A stretch of 64,000 bases of DNA, taken from positions 255,248 through 319,247 of the forward strand of contig QORU01000010.1 of the NCBI GenBank assembly GCA_003574785.1. Direction: 5' to 3'. This DNA is from Taklimakanibacter deserti (GTDB lineage Bacteria; Pseudomonadota; Alphaproteobacteria; Rhizobiales; Aestuariivirgaceae). Positions 36,372-45,136 of this stretch are shown here, piece by piece (position 1 is the first letter of the stretch; each line of letters starts with the position of its first letter). Below the pieces are notes generated by a model, which searched no databases, had not been told where the DNA came from, and saw only the letters and a program-made list of their open reading frames with translations. A program made the position numbers and the translations under genes.

Positions 36372-37253
36372 ATGGATAGCCGGTTTATCCGCACCGTAGA
36401 TCAACGCTACGATGAAATGCCAAAAACCAATCCGTATTTTTCAAAGCTTTCACAATTATATGAAGCGAGCGGAGCCAGATATCGTGTGCCGCTGACCGTG
36501 GCTATTCTATCAGTGGCCTTTCAGGAACACCCGCTCTGGATTGGCTCATATGTCAAAGTGCATTTGTACGGTCGGTTTACTCTCGACGTGTTGGGCGCGG
36601 GGCTTGTACTGTCTTCCGTGCTCGCCGCATGGGCCCGCACAAGCAGATTGGCGGTCGGGCTCTTTATCGCCATAGCAGCGCTTGCGATCCTGCCGGATTG
36701 GGCCATGCTCGCCAATCACACCTATCTTGCACTCTGGTCCATACCAATCGCACTCCTGTTCAAAGATTGGTGGACGTCGGATCTCTATGCTTATTATCTG
36801 AGGATAACTCTTGGGATAGTGATGCTTGCCGCGTTTTCCCAGAAAATCTTGGCAGGCAGCTACGTAGATGGCTCATTCATTGCGTGGCTCAGCACGGGCG
36901 GCTCAACGACCGAGAGATTGTTTTCATTTCTGTGTGACGGCACTTCGACTACTCCCTGCATATATTATCGAGCGATCTCGATATTCATACTTGTCTGGCA
37001 GCTTGCTGTCGGCATTCTTCTGCTGCTTGGATTGAATTCACTCGTCTTTCTCGCCATCGAGATCGGTTTTCTTCTGGGAGCCGGAGTCTATGCCGATGAG
37101 ATGAATTTTCAGATCCTGAACATCGCCCTGCTTTGCATCGTTTTCCGCTTTGGCATGCCCTTGTGGTTGCTCGTCGGTAGCGTGATCCTTCTCGCCGTCG
37201 ATGTTTACCGTCTATCCAACCTTCTAAACATGGTGCTGAGCTATGCTGCATAG
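36372..37253 (+). CDS. Multi-pass membrane protein, HTTM/DoxX-like, unassigned
   Basis: A 293-residue protein with about seven to eight hydrophobic segments (LTVAILSVAFQE, VLGAGLVLSSVLAAW, LFIAIAALAILPDWAML, ISIFILVWQLAVGILLLLGL, LWLLVGSVILLAVDV). The layout, with LRITLGIVMLAAFSQKI before a long loop, recalls the HTTM/vitamin-K-carboxylase-like membrane region, but no catalytic residues can be assigned. ATG 36372 follows GAGG at a good distance; a GTG at 36297 would add 25 residues. Base composition is visibly lower in GC than the neighbours, suggesting transfer. It overlaps the next gene by 11 bases. Confidence 0.75.
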   Translation: MDSRFIRTVDQRYDEMPKTNPYFSKLSQLYEASGARYRVPLTVAILSVAFQEHPLWIGSYVKVHLYGRFTLDVLGAGLVLSSVLAAWARTSRLAVGLFIAIAALAILPDWAMLANHTYLALWSIPIALLFKDWWTSDLYAYYLRITLGIVMLAAFSQKILAGSYVDGSFIAWLSTGGSTTERLFSFLCDGTSTTPCIYYRAISIFILVWQLAVGILLLLGLNSLVFLAIEIGFLLGAGVYADEMNFQILNIALLCIVFRFGMPLWLLVGSVILLAVDVYRLSNLLNMVLSYAA

Positions 37254-37737
37254 CACAAAGTGGCGGAAATGGACTGTCGTCGGTCTGCTGGCCCTTCACA
37301 CTGTCTGGATCGGAATCCACCTGCGTCTGGTCGCAACTGACCAGATAAATCCGTGGCGGCTCGGAGGATATGGCATGTACACGGTTCCCGTTCCCGCCCC
37401 GAGTCTTAAAGTTTATTTTGCAGAGTTCCCGAATGTGCCTCTACCGGTGAAGAGGCTGCAATATGAAGCGGCCACCCGCTTCACCAACCCGGGAAGAACG
37501 TTCCGCTGCGCCGACATTTCATCGGCATCGCTGCGCAGATTCTTTGGCGAAAACGGCAGTCTGATCGGCAGGAAATTGTTGTTTGTGTATACCGAGCGGC
37601 GGTTTGTTCACGCTCCTCCATTCATTGAAAAGCAAACGCAAGGGGTGGTCGAAGTGAACTGGCTGGATGGACGGCGCCTTACCTACATCAGCAGGTTTTG
37701 CGGCAGGGAACGGACCGGCTCAGTGGTCCTGTCATGA
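37243..37737 (+). CDS. Hypothetical membrane-anchored protein, partner of the preceding gene
   Basis: A 164-residue protein with one N-terminal membrane segment (WTVVGLLALHTVWIGIHLRL) and a soluble domain beginning NPWRLGGYGMYTVPVP. Cysteines at FRCADI and SRFCGRE could pair in the periplasm. The ATG lies inside the end of the upstream membrane-protein gene (11-base overlap), so the two are translated together. The phrase WRLGGYGMY is one I associate with small proteins encoded next to HTTM-type membrane proteins. GC content is lower than the surroundings. Function is not known. Confidence 0.7.
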   Translation: MLHSTKWRKWTVVGLLALHTVWIGIHLRLVATDQINPWRLGGYGMYTVPVPAPSLKVYFAEFPNVPLPVKRLQYEAATRFTNPGRTFRCADISSASLRRFFGENGSLIGRKLLFVYTERRFVHAPPFIEKQTQGVVEVNWLDGRRLTYISRFCGRERTGSVVLS

Positions 37738-37841
37738 ACGCATCCGTGATTGTCCTGGTCTATAGCCGGGAGCCGTCCTTGCGCCGCTATTGCAAAGCAC
37801 CTGCCGACCGCAAAGCTTATTGAGCCGGGTTTAGGGCGACC

Positions 37842-38282
37842 CTACATCGGCTCGAAGGTGGCGCTGCCGGCCGAATAGGCCCCTTGCGCGGTCTGCTTGA
37901 ACGGATGGCATTCGGTGCGGGTTCCCCTGGGCAGGAAGCTCGTGGGATTGAACGCCTCGCACAGCGATCCATCGCTCGCCTGCCAGATGCCGGTCCCCTC
38001 GCCCTTGCCGCTCTCCTGGTAGCTGAAGGTCCCGTCGCTGTTGAAGGTCGTCGTCCCGGTGCGGTTGACGGGGCGGGTGTAGCGGAAGCTGTTGCCCGAC
38101 AGGACGCGCATGATATCGCCGGCCTTCATCGGGCCCGTGGGAACGGTCGTCGGCGGCGGCTCGGTGACGGTCGGCCCGGTCCCCGTGTCGACACTCTTGT
38201 CGGAAGAGCTGCAGGCGGCAAGCAGGCCCGCGGCCAAGACGACCGCGGCCCAGCCGGGAACTGCGCTCAAGGGCTTCCGCAT
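37842..38282 (-). CDS. Lipoprotein with DUF995-like domain
   Basis: A 146-residue lipoprotein. The signal peptide ends in the lipobox LLAAC with Cys24, then a Thr/Pro-rich linker and a small domain MRVLSGNSFRYTRPVNRTGT, DGTFSYQ and GIWQASDGSLCEAF..TECHPF with two Cys. This is the DUF995-type pattern of small exported alphaproteobacterial proteins. ATG 38282 overlaps the stop of the L,D-transpeptidase gene (TGATG), so the pair forms an envelope operon. A longer frame to 38714 is only the shadow of that gene. The role is unknown. Confidence 0.8.
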   Translation of the reverse strand: MRKPLSAVPGWAAVVLAAGLLAACSSSDKSVDTGTGPTVTEPPPTTVPTGPMKAGDIMRVLSGNSFRYTRPVNRTGTTTFNSDGTFSYQESGKGEGTGIWQASDGSLCEAFNPTSFLPRGTRTECHPFKQTAQGAYSAGSATFEPM

Positions 38283-38911
38283 CACCAGCCCTCCGCCATG
38301 ACCACGACCCGGCTGCCGACGGGGGCGCGGCGATAGAGCTCGATGATGTCCTGGTTGAGCATGCGGATGCAACCGGAAGAGGCATTCTTGCCGATCGACA
38401 TCGGCTCGTTGGTGCCGTGGATGCGGTAGAGCGTGTCGTTGCCGTTCTGGAACAGATAGAGCGCCCTGGCGCCCAGCGGGTTTTCGGGGCCGCCCGGCAT
38501 GCCGTTCTTCCATTTCGCCTTTTCCGGGCTCCGCTCGATCATGTCCTTGGGCGGCGTCCAGCGCGGCCACATCACCTTGCGGCCGACATCGGCGAGGCCC
38601 GCCCAGCGGAAGCCGTCGCGGCCGACGGCGCAGCCGAAGCGCAGGGCCTGCTGGCCTTCGAGGACGATGAAAAGCTGGCGGCTGCCGGTGTTGACGATCA
38701 CCGTGCCCGGCCAATGCCGGGTCTGGTAGGGAACGACGGCCCGGCGATATTGCTTGGGCAGCTTCTTCTCGTCGAAAGGCGGCAGCGGATAGGGATCGTC
38801 CAGGTCCTGGTCGGCCCAGGCGGCCGTGGTGGAAAGGCTCACCGGCGCGGACGCACAGCTCGCCAGGGCTCCGCCGATAAAATGACGGCGCGTTAAGGCT
38901 GGTCCAGACAC
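38282..38911 (-). CDS. L,D-transpeptidase (YkuD domain), Tat-type signal
   Basis: A 209-residue periplasmic enzyme of the ErfK/YbiS/YcfS/YnhG family that forms 3-3 peptidoglycan cross-links or attaches proteins to the wall. The catalytic block is IHGTNEPMSIG and SSGCIRM with Cys181. The N-terminus reads LTRRHFIGGALAS, a twin-arginine-like signal, ending near AAWAD. I chose GTG 38911 because a near-perfect GAGGAGGA lies 8 bases upstream; a start at ATG 38977 would bury the signal peptide behind 22 residues. The gene is followed by the DUF995-like lipoprotein and divergent from the sugar transferase gene. Confidence 0.88.
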   Translation of the reverse strand: MSGPALTRRHFIGGALASCASAPVSLSTTAAWADQDLDDPYPLPPFDEKKLPKQYRRAVVPYQTRHWPGTVIVNTGSRQLFIVLEGQQALRFGCAVGRDGFRWAGLADVGRKVMWPRWTPPKDMIERSPEKAKWKNGMPGGPENPLGARALYLFQNGNDTLYRIHGTNEPMSIGKNASSGCIRMLNQDIIELYRRAPVGSRVVVMAEGW

Positions 38912-39385
38912 GATTTGTTCCTCCTCAGACACTTTTCCCCAAGCACTGCATGCCCACATGGCAAGACTGCGGCACATAGACTAGAGCCTTTTCACCCCAG
39001 TGTTAATCGGTCGAAAGGTGTGAGGCCTGAGGGCGCCGATTTCACTAAAATCGCACGCAATGCGTTAACAACCCATCAAGGCTAACGGCTGATTAACGTG
39101 AATCACCCGTCATGAAATGATACGTTGCCGATCGAGATGGGACGGCCGATCGACCCCCCGATATTTTCTCTCCCCGTCTCCTGACAGCACCTGACTTTCA
39201 TTTGCCCCGCGCTTCGCGGGGCTTTCTTTTGGCGGCCCGGCGCTTCCGCCGTTAAGACCGTTTGAACCATCCGAGCCGCAGACATTCGCCGGTGCGCTAG
39301 GCTTTTACCTCGGCTTATTTTTCGTCGTGATATGGCGCGGATAGATCCGATTCCTCTTTGCGAGGAAGGTCAATGGGGGCATCAC
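38912..39385 (+). other. Long divergent intergenic region with an orphan terminator
   Basis: These 474 bases separate the L,D-transpeptidase and sugar transferase starts. The first half is AT-richer around 39040-39110 and likely holds promoters. At 39204-39230 sits a plus-strand terminator with no plus-strand gene upstream of it within the region, which leaves room for a small RNA of up to about 150 bases. The last 150 bases lead to the sugar transferase. No reading frame with a ribosome-binding site stands out. Confidence 0.5.
39204..39230 (+). terminator. Orphan Rho-independent terminator
   Basis: GCCCCGCG and CGCGGGGC form an 8-bp stem around CTT, followed by TTTCTTTT on the plus strand. 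The minus strand side has no T-run, so it points rightward. The nearest plus-strand gene upstream ends at 37737, with two minus-strand genes between. Confidence 0.8.
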
Positions 39386-40825
39386 ATGATCGAAAGACCG
39401 GGGACGCCGCGCTCGCCCTATATCGATGTGGAAGTGGCGCAACGCCTGCTCAAGGCGTTCGACTTCATCATCCTCGGCCTCGGCGCGCTCGCCATCACGT
39501 TCGACACCGCGGGTCTCGCTTCTGCACCCGACAACGACGCGCTTGTCGGCTTCTTCTGCCTCGAGCTGGTGCTGCTCAGCATGCTCGCCTTGCGCAGCCT
39601 CGGTCTCTACGAGATTGCCTCGTTGCGCAGCGGTTTCAGATCCATCGCCCTATCGCTCGCCGTCTGTCTCGTCTGCGGCGCGCTCAATCATCTCGTGGCG
39701 AAGGTTACGGGGCTTCTCGATCTGCCCGTGCAATGGTTTACCGCCTGGGCCCTCTTCACCGCGCTCTACTTTGCCGCGACTCGCGGCATCGCCGCTTTGT
39801 GGGCGGCACCTCTCGATCGCGCCGGCCGCTTCCGTCGCCGCATCGCCATTGTCGGTGGCGGCAAAGCAGCCGAGGAAGCTATCGCCACGCTCGAAGCCTC
39901 GCCCGATCTCGATATCGACATCGTCGGGCTCTTCGACGACCGTTTCGATGACCGCAGTCCGCAATCGATCGGTACCCACAAGAAGCTAGGCTCGATCAGC
40001 GAGCTCGCCTTTTTCGCGCGCGAGCATCGGGTCGATCTGATCATCGTCGCCATCCCCCTCTCCGCCGAAGCGAGGCTCCTGCAGATCCTGAAACGGCTGT
40101 GGGAGCTCCCCGTCGACATCCGAATCAGTGGCCAGGCCTCCAAGCTCAAATTGAGCCCGCGCGCCTATACCCAGCTCGGAAACCTGCCCTTGCTCGCGGT
40201 CTTCGACCGGCCGCTCACCGGCTGGGGATCGTTCCTCAAATCGACGATGGACCGGGGCCTCGCCGTCCTCCTCATCGTGGTCCTGTCACCGATCCTCGCC
40301 TTGACGGCGCTCGCGGTCAGGCTCGACAGCAAGGGACCGATCCTGTTCAAGCAGCGCCGCTACGGCTTCAACAACGAGCTCATCGAGGTCTATAAATTCC
40401 GCTCGATGTATGCCGATCGAAGCGACGCCAACGCCATCCGGCTGGTGAGCAAGGGCGACCCGCGCGTGACCCCCGTCGGGCGCTTTATCCGCAAGACCTC
40501 GATTGACGAATTACCCCAGCTTTTCAATGTTTTAACCGGTCAGCTCTCACTCGTCGGACCACGCCCGCATGCCACCCAGGCCAAGGCCCAGGACGCCCTC
40601 TACGAGCAGGTCGTCGACGGCTATTTTGCCCGCCATCGGGTGAAGCCCGGCATCACCGGCTGGGCGCAAATAAATGGCTGGCGCGGCGAGACCGACACCA
40701 AGGAAAAGATCGAGCAACGCGTGCTGCACGATCTCGACTATATCGACCAGTGGTCGCTCGGCTTCGATCTTTATATCCTCGCCAAGACGCCGCTGGCGCT
40801 GCTTAAGACCCAGAACGCCTATTGA
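39386..40825 (+). CDS. Undecaprenyl-phosphate sugar phosphotransferase (exopolysaccharide initiation)
   Basis: A 479-residue polyisoprenyl-phosphate hexose-1-phosphate transferase that loads the first sugar on the lipid carrier. The N-terminal half has four membrane segments, then a nucleotide-fold domain (RIAIVGGGKAAEEAI). A further segment (GLAVLLIVVLSPILALTAL) leads into the bacterial sugar transferase domain: FKQRRYGFNNELIEVYKFRSM, TSIDELPQLFNVLTG, LSLVGPRPHA and KPGITGWAQINGWRG. It is of the WcaJ/ExoY/PssY-like long type. ATG 39386 is used; an earlier ATG at 39332 lacks a ribosome-binding site. No glycosyltransferase cluster follows, so it acts alone here. Confidence 0.9.
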   Translation: MIERPGTPRSPYIDVEVAQRLLKAFDFIILGLGALAITFDTAGLASAPDNDALVGFFCLELVLLSMLALRSLGLYEIASLRSGFRSIALSLAVCLVCGALNHLVAKVTGLLDLPVQWFTAWALFTALYFAATRGIAALWAAPLDRAGRFRRRIAIVGGGKAAEEAIATLEASPDLDIDIVGLFDDRFDDRSPQSIGTHKKLGSISELAFFAREHRVDLIIVAIPLSAEARLLQILKRLWELPVDIRISGQASKLKLSPRAYTQLGNLPLLAVFDRPLTGWGSFLKSTMDRGLAVLLIVVLSPILALTALAVRLDSKGPILFKQRRYGFNNELIEVYKFRSMYADRSDANAIRLVSKGDPRVTPVGRFIRKTSIDELPQLFNVLTGQLSLVGPRPHATQAKAQDALYEQVVDGYFARHRVKPGITGWAQINGWRGETDTKEKIEQRVLHDLDYIDQWSLGFDLYILAKTPLALLKTQNAY

Positions 40826-40896
40826 GGTTTTGGCCCCTCATGCACAGGGTCGATATTCGCTCTTTACCCCAGGCGGGAGAGGTATAGACTCCCACC

Positions 40897-40914
40897 AGCT
40901 GCGGTAACGCAGCT
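40897..40914 (+). promoter_or_regulatory. GNRA-capped hairpin in the leader of the glycine-zipper gene
   Basis: AGCTGCG and CGCAGCT pair perfectly around a GTAA tetraloop, 28 bases before the ATG at 40942 and just before the ribosome-binding site GAGGGG. It would sit in the 5' untranslated region and may affect message stability. A TATAGA box at 40883-40888 could be the -10 element. Confidence 0.45.
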
Positions 40915-40941
40915 CTGGGCAACTATTAGAGGGGTCAAGTC

Positions 40942-41253
40942 ATGGATTGGATCGGCCTTATCATTCAGTTGGTTTTGGGTGCGGTGGGTGGCAATGTCGG
41001 CGGTGCCGTGGTCAAGAATTCAAGCCTCGGCTCGACGGGCAACTCGATCGTCGGCGCCATCGGCGGCATCGTTCTCGGTCAGATTCTGAGCTCGCTCACC
41101 GGGGGTGCTGTCCCACCTGCTGATCCGGCGGCGGCAGCGGCCGCTACGGGCGGCATCGGCGCCATCATTCAGAATGTCGTCGGTGGCGGCGTCGGCGGCG
41201 CAGTCCTCCAGGTAATCGCGGGCCTCATCAAGAATTCGATGAGCAAAGCCTGA
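40942..41253 (+). CDS. Small glycine-zipper membrane protein
   Basis: A 103-residue hydrophobic protein built from Gly/Ala/Val/Ile-rich stretches (LIIQLVLGAVGGNVGGAVV, IVGAIGGIVLGQIL, VVGGGVGGAVLQVIAGLI) with GxxxG spacing, separated by a Pro/Ala loop. The opening MDWIGLIIQL and NSIVGAIGG recall a small rhizobial family that is often mis-annotated as DNA methyltransferase. No methyltransferase motif is present. Several membrane-inserting segments are likely. It is monocistronic, with its own terminator and a hairpin in its leader. Function unknown. Confidence 0.78.
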   Translation: MDWIGLIIQLVLGAVGGNVGGAVVKNSSLGSTGNSIVGAIGGIVLGQILSSLTGGAVPPADPAAAAAATGGIGAIIQNVVGGGVGGAVLQVIAGLIKNSMSKA

Positions 41254-41274
41254 TCGAGTCTCCATCAAAATGCG

Positions 41275-41303
41275 AACGGGCGCCCGTAGGCGCCCGTTTT
41301 GTT
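41275..41303 (+). terminator. Rho-independent terminator of the glycine-zipper gene
   Basis: AACGGGCGCC and GGCGCCCGTT form a 10-bp stem around CGTA (41275-41298), followed by TTGTTTT. The stem begins 22 bases after the stop. On the other strand it may also serve the metallopeptidase gene that ends at 41323. Confidence 0.9.
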
Positions 41304-41322
41304 TTGGACAGAAGGCGCCCGC

Positions 41323-42327
41323 TCACAGCTGATTGGTGCCGAACGTATCGCAGGAGTTCATGTCGCCCGTCTGCATGCCCTGCTTGAACCAGCGCACGCG
41401 CTGCTCGGACGACCCGTGGGTGAAGGATTCGGGGACGACATAGCCCTGCGAGCGACGCTGCAAGCGGTCATCGCCAATCGCGGCTGCGGCATTGAGGCCC
41501 TCTTCGATGTCGCCTTCCTCGAGAATCCGGTTCGTGTCGTTGGCCGTCTTCGCCCACACGCCGGCCAGGCAATCGGCCTGGAGCTCCATGCGGACCGAGA
41601 GCTGATTGCCCTCCTCCTGCGAGGACTGCATGCGCGCCTGCTGCACCTTGGCGGCGATGCCGAGGAGATTCTGGATGTGATGGCCGACTTCATGCGCGAT
41701 CACATAGGCCTGGGCGAAGTCGCCGGGAGCACCGAGCTTGTTCTTCATGTCCTGATAGAAGGAGAGATCGATATAGACCTTCTGGTCGCCCGGGCAATAA
41801 AAGGGACCCATGGCCGATTGCGCCATGCCGCAGGCCGACTGCACGAAGCCGCTGAACAGCACGAGGGTCGGCTTCTGATATTGCCGGCCCATCTGCTGGA
41901 ACTTGTCGGTCCATACCCGCTCGGTCGAGCCCAGGACGCGGGATACGAAGTCCTTGCCGGCATCGCCCGTGACATCCGTCGTCTGCTGCTGCCCGGTCTG
42001 CTGGCCGCTGCCGGTCGTCTGGTTGTTCTGGGTGGTGGATTGCCCTCCGGGGGAAGGCAATTGGGTTTCGCTCTGCTGCTGCCCGGGCGGCGGCTGCACC
42101 TGGTCGCCGCCGGTGATCATCTGGATGAGGTCCACACCGAAGACGAATTTGGCGATCAGATAGACCGCCACGATAAGGATGATGGTCTGCAGGCTGATGC
42201 CGCCGCCACCCCGGCCCATCGGGATCTGGAAGCCACCACCGCCTCCGCCGCGCGGAAAGCCGAAACCGCCTCCCTGGCCACGGCGATCCTCGATATTGTC
42301 GCTGGGCCGTTCATTGTCGAGTTTCAT
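41323..42327 (-). CDS. Neutral zinc metallopeptidase (YpfJ-like)
   Basis: A 334-residue membrane-anchored protein. A cytosolic Gly/Arg-rich N-terminus is followed by one membrane segment ([20 protein letters not shown]), a Gln/Pro/Thr-rich linker and a peptidase domain with the zinc motif [13 protein letters not shown] and EADCLAGVW. It belongs to the YpfJ/putative neutral zinc metallopeptidase family, whose substrates are unknown. Its start overlaps the panE stop (ATGA). The periplasmic side is the likely location of the active site. Confidence 0.9.
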   Translation of the reverse strand: MKLDNERPSDNIEDRRGQGGGFGFPRGGGGGGFQIPMGRGGGGISLQTIILIVAVYLIAKFVFGVDLIQMITGGDQVQPPPGQQQSETQLPSPGGQSTTQNNQTTGSGQQTGQQQTTDVTGDAGKDFVSRVLGSTERVWTDKFQQMGRQYQKPTLVLFSGFVQSACGMAQSAMGPFYCPGDQKVYIDLSFYQDMKNKLGAPGDFAQAYVIAHEVGHHIQNLLGIAAKVQQARMQSSQEEGNQLSVRMELQADCLAGVWAKTANDTNRILEEGDIEEGLNAAAAIGDDRLQRRSQGYVVPESFTHGSSEQRVRWFKQGMQTGDMNSCDTFGTNQL

Positions 42328-43331
42328 GTCGTCACCTGCCTCCTGTCGGATGGTCCCAAAGCGCCTAGCCGGGCGCGGAACCCAGTCAGATCATATACCA
42401 GTTTCAGCGCCGGAGTCGCGATGCCTGTCATTTGCGCCAATTCGATGACGACGCCCAGAAGGGCATCGAGCTCGATCGGCCGGCCGGCATCGATGTCCTG
42501 CAACATCGAGGTGCGATGGGCACCGACCTTGGCGGCCATGTCCATCCGTTCCTCCACATCGACGGGAAAGCGCACATCCAAGGCCTCGCCGACGGCTTGC
42601 GCCTCCACCATCATGGCGCGGAGGACGCGTCTGGCGCTTTCGTCGCGTGCAAGTCCCTCGAGCGTGCCATTGGTCAACACGCTCACCGGGTTGAAGCTCA
42701 GATTGCCCCATAATTTGAGCCAGATCTCATCGCGCAGATCAGGCTTCACCGGGCTCTTGATCCCGGCCTTGATCAGCAGTCCGCTCAAGCTCTTGACCCG
42801 GTCGGTCAATTCGCCCGAGGGCTCGCCCAGCGGCATGCGATCGCCATAGACATGAACGACATGGCCCGGTCTTCTGATCTCGGCCGCCTGCCAGATCACC
42901 GAGCCCAGCGCCCGCTCGGGACCCAGTCTCTTCCACAAGAGGCCGCCGGGATCGACGCTTTCGAGATGCCGGCCATCGAACCGCCCACCCTGCTTGTAGA
43001 AATACCACCAGGGCAGGCCGTTCTGGCCGAAGAGGATCGCCGTATCGGGGCCGATCAAAGGCTGGAGCGCATCCACAACACCGGGCAAGGCATGGCTCTT
43101 GAGGGTGAGGATGATGAAATCCTGCCGGCCGAGCTCGCGCGGATCGGAGGTCACGCGGGGATGGACGACATGGTCTTCATGGCCTTCGCTGAGCCTGAGG
43201 CCGTTGGCCTTCATCGCCTCCAGATGGGGCCCGCGCGCGATCAGCGAGACGTCCGCCTCGCCCGCCCTGGCGAGCCTCGCCCCGACAAAGCCGCCGATCG
43301 CGCCGGCGCCGAAAACACAGATTCTGGTCAT
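42324..43331 (-). CDS. panE: 2-dehydropantoate 2-reductase
   Basis: A 335-residue ketopantoate reductase-type enzyme (NADPH, pantothenate synthesis). It starts with the Rossmann motif [18 protein letters not shown], then the conserved catalytic Lys region ([25 protein letters not shown]) and the C-terminal [17 protein letters not shown]. The domain organisation fits ApbA/PanE, but members with other 2-oxo acid substrates exist and no panB or panC is near. The metallopeptidase start overlaps its stop. It is divergent from nadE across a gap holding a strong hairpin. Confidence 0.88.
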   Translation of the reverse strand: MTRICVFGAGAIGGFVGARLARAGEADVSLIARGPHLEAMKANGLRLSEGHEDHVVHPRVTSDPRELGRQDFIILTLKSHALPGVVDALQPLIGPDTAILFGQNGLPWWYFYKQGGRFDGRHLESVDPGGLLWKRLGPERALGSVIWQAAEIRRPGHVVHVYGDRMPLGEPSGELTDRVKSLSGLLIKAGIKSPVKPDLRDEIWLKLWGNLSFNPVSVLTNGTLEGLARDESARRVLRAMMVEAQAVGEALDVRFPVDVEERMDMAAKVGAHRTSMLQDIDAGRPIELDALLGVVIELAQMTGIATPALKLVYDLTGFRARLGALGPSDRRQVTT

Positions 43332-43363
43332 AAGTCATCCCCTCCCGGCCCTTACGGATTATC

Positions 43364-43396
43364 CCCCCTCTCCCGTCCGAAGGATGGGAGAGGGGG
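43364..43396. repeat. Intergenic palindrome between panE and nadE
   Basis: CCCCCTCTCCC and GGGAGAGGGGG pair perfectly over 11 bp, and the stem continues inward through a G-T wobble and three more pairs to a GAA loop, about 15 bp in all. The sequence CCCCCTCTCCC..GGGAGAGGGGG is of a short palindrome type common between genes in Rhizobiales. It lies 32 bases from the panE start and 80 bases from the nadE start. Confidence 0.75.
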
Positions 43397-43476
43397 AAAA
43401 CTGGACGAGATTCAGCATGCCGGAAGCGCATCGAGATCAATTGATGAGCCTCTTGAGCTGCGCTAATAGCGGGCGC

Positions 43477-45135
43477 ATGACCGACCGTCTCGTCATCGCC
43501 CTGGCCCAGCTCAACCCGACCGTGGGCGCGGTCGCGGCCAATCTCGCCAAGGCCAGGCTCGCCCATAAGGAAGCGAAGGACAAGGGCGCCGATCTCGTCC
43601 TCTATTCCGAGCTCTATATCTGCGGCTATCCGCCGGAAGACCTGGTCTTGCGGCCGTCCTTCGTCGCCGCCTGCCGTGAGGCCGTCGAGGACCTCGCGCG
43701 CGACACGGGGGAAGGACCTGCGATCCTGGTCGGGACGCCCTGGCGCGAAGGCAAGTCCGTCTACAATGCCGTCGCCCTCCTCAACAACGGCAAGGTCGAG
43801 GCGCTGCGCTTCAAGCATGATCTGCCGAATTACGGCGTCTTCGACGAGAAGCGTGTCTTCGCCGCGGGCCCGGCGCCCGGTCCCATCAGCTTCAAGGGCG
43901 TGCGCCTCGGTGTGCCGATCTGTGAGGACATCTGGACGGAAGAATCCTGCGAGACCCTGGCCGAGACCGGCGCCGAGCTCCTGCTCGTGCCCAATGGCTC
44001 GCCCTTCGAGCAGAACAAGGACGACACAAGGCTCAACCTGGTGGTGGCGCGCGTCACCGAAACCGGCCTGCCGCTCGCTTATCTGAACCAGGTCGGCGGA
44101 CAGGACGAGCTCGTCTTCGACGGCGCCTCCTTCGTCATCAATGCCGACAGGAGCCTCGCTCTGCAGATGCCGATGTTCGGTGAGGCGATCGCTATCACTC
44201 AATGGGCGCGCGGCGAGAGCGGCTGGCATATGGAGAAGAGCGACATCGCCCGGCTGCCGGAAAAGGAAGAAGAGACCTGGCTCGCCTGCGTGCTCGGCCT
44301 CAAGGATTATGTCGAGAAGAACCGCTTCCCCGGGGTGGTGCTGGGCCTCTCGGGCGGCATCGATTCGGCCGTGGTCGCGGCCATGGCGGTCGACGGCTTG
44401 GGCGCCGAGCGGGTTCATTGCGTGATGCTGCCCTATGCCTATACGAGCAAGGACAGCCTCGTCGACGCGGAAGCCTGCGCCAAGGCGCTCGGCGTGCGCT
44501 ACGACGTGGTGCCGATCAAGGAGCCGGTCGAAGGCTTCCTCTCGGCGCTCAAGCCCATGTTCAACGGCCGGAACCGCGACACCACCGAGGAGAACATCCA
44601 GTCGCGCAGCCGCGGTGTGATCTTGATGGCGATCTCCAACAAATTCGGATCGATGGTGCTGACCACCGGCAACAAGTCGGAAATGTCGGTCGGCTATGCG
44701 ACACTCTATGGCGACATGAACGGCGGCTTCAACCCGATCAAGGACGTCTACAAGACCGAGGTCTATCGCCTGGCCGCATGGCGCAACAAGAACCGTCCCG
44801 CAGGATTGAAAGGCCCTGAGCGCGACCTCATCCCCGAACGCATCATCACCAAGGCGCCGACCGCCGAATTGCGCGAGAACCAGACCGACCAGGACACGCT
44901 GCCGCCCTATGACGCGCTCGACGACATCCTCTCCTGCCTCGTCGAGGCGGAGATGCCGGTCGCCGACATCGTCAAGCGCGGCCATCCGGAGGCCCTGGTG
45001 AAGCGCGTTCAGCACATGCTCTACGTGGCGGAATACAAGCGCCGCCAGGCAGCACCCGGAGTCAAGATCACGCGGCGCAATTTCGGCCGCGACCGGCGCT
45101 ATCCAATCGTCAACGGTTTCCGGGATCAAGGCTGA
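43477..45135 (+). CDS. nadE: Glutamine-dependent NAD(+) synthetase
   Basis: A 552-residue enzyme that makes NAD from deamido-NAD using glutamine. The N-terminal nitrilase-type glutaminase has Glu in [14 protein letters not shown], Lys in [17 protein letters not shown] and Cys in GVPICEDIW. The C-terminal synthetase has the PP-loop [15 protein letters not shown] and [17 protein letters not shown] 43477 ([17 protein letters not shown]) is the family start; an ATG at 43444 would add 11 residues. gltX follows after one base, so the two are probably co-transcribed. Confidence 0.96.
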   Translation: MTDRLVIALAQLNPTVGAVAANLAKARLAHKEAKDKGADLVLYSELYICGYPPEDLVLRPSFVAACREAVEDLARDTGEGPAILVGTPWREGKSVYNAVALLNNGKVEALRFKHDLPNYGVFDEKRVFAAGPAPGPISFKGVRLGVPICEDIWTEESCETLAETGAELLLVPNGSPFEQNKDDTRLNLVVARVTETGLPLAYLNQVGGQDELVFDGASFVINADRSLALQMPMFGEAIAITQWARGESGWHMEKSDIARLPEKEEETWLACVLGLKDYVEKNRFPGVVLGLSGGIDSAVVAAMAVDGLGAERVHCVMLPYAYTSKDSLVDAEACAKALGVRYDVVPIKEPVEGFLSALKPMFNGRNRDTTEENIQSRSRGVILMAISNKFGSMVLTTGNKSEMSVGYATLYGDMNGGFNPIKDVYKTEVYRLAAWRNKNRPAGLKGPERDLIPERIITKAPTAELRENQTDQDTLPPYDALDDILSCLVEAEMPVADIVKRGHPEALVKRVQHMLYVAEYKRRQAAPGVKITRRNFGRDRRYPIVNGFRDQG

Positions 45136-45136
45136 C

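Noticed and set aside
39332..39385. Longer start for the sugar transferase
   Set aside because: No ribosome-binding site before ATG 39332, and the added residues are not part of the family; ATG 39386 preferred.
40942..41253. DNA methyltransferase
   Set aside because: Similar small proteins are often given this label, but the sequence has only glycine-zipper membrane segments and no SAM-binding motif.
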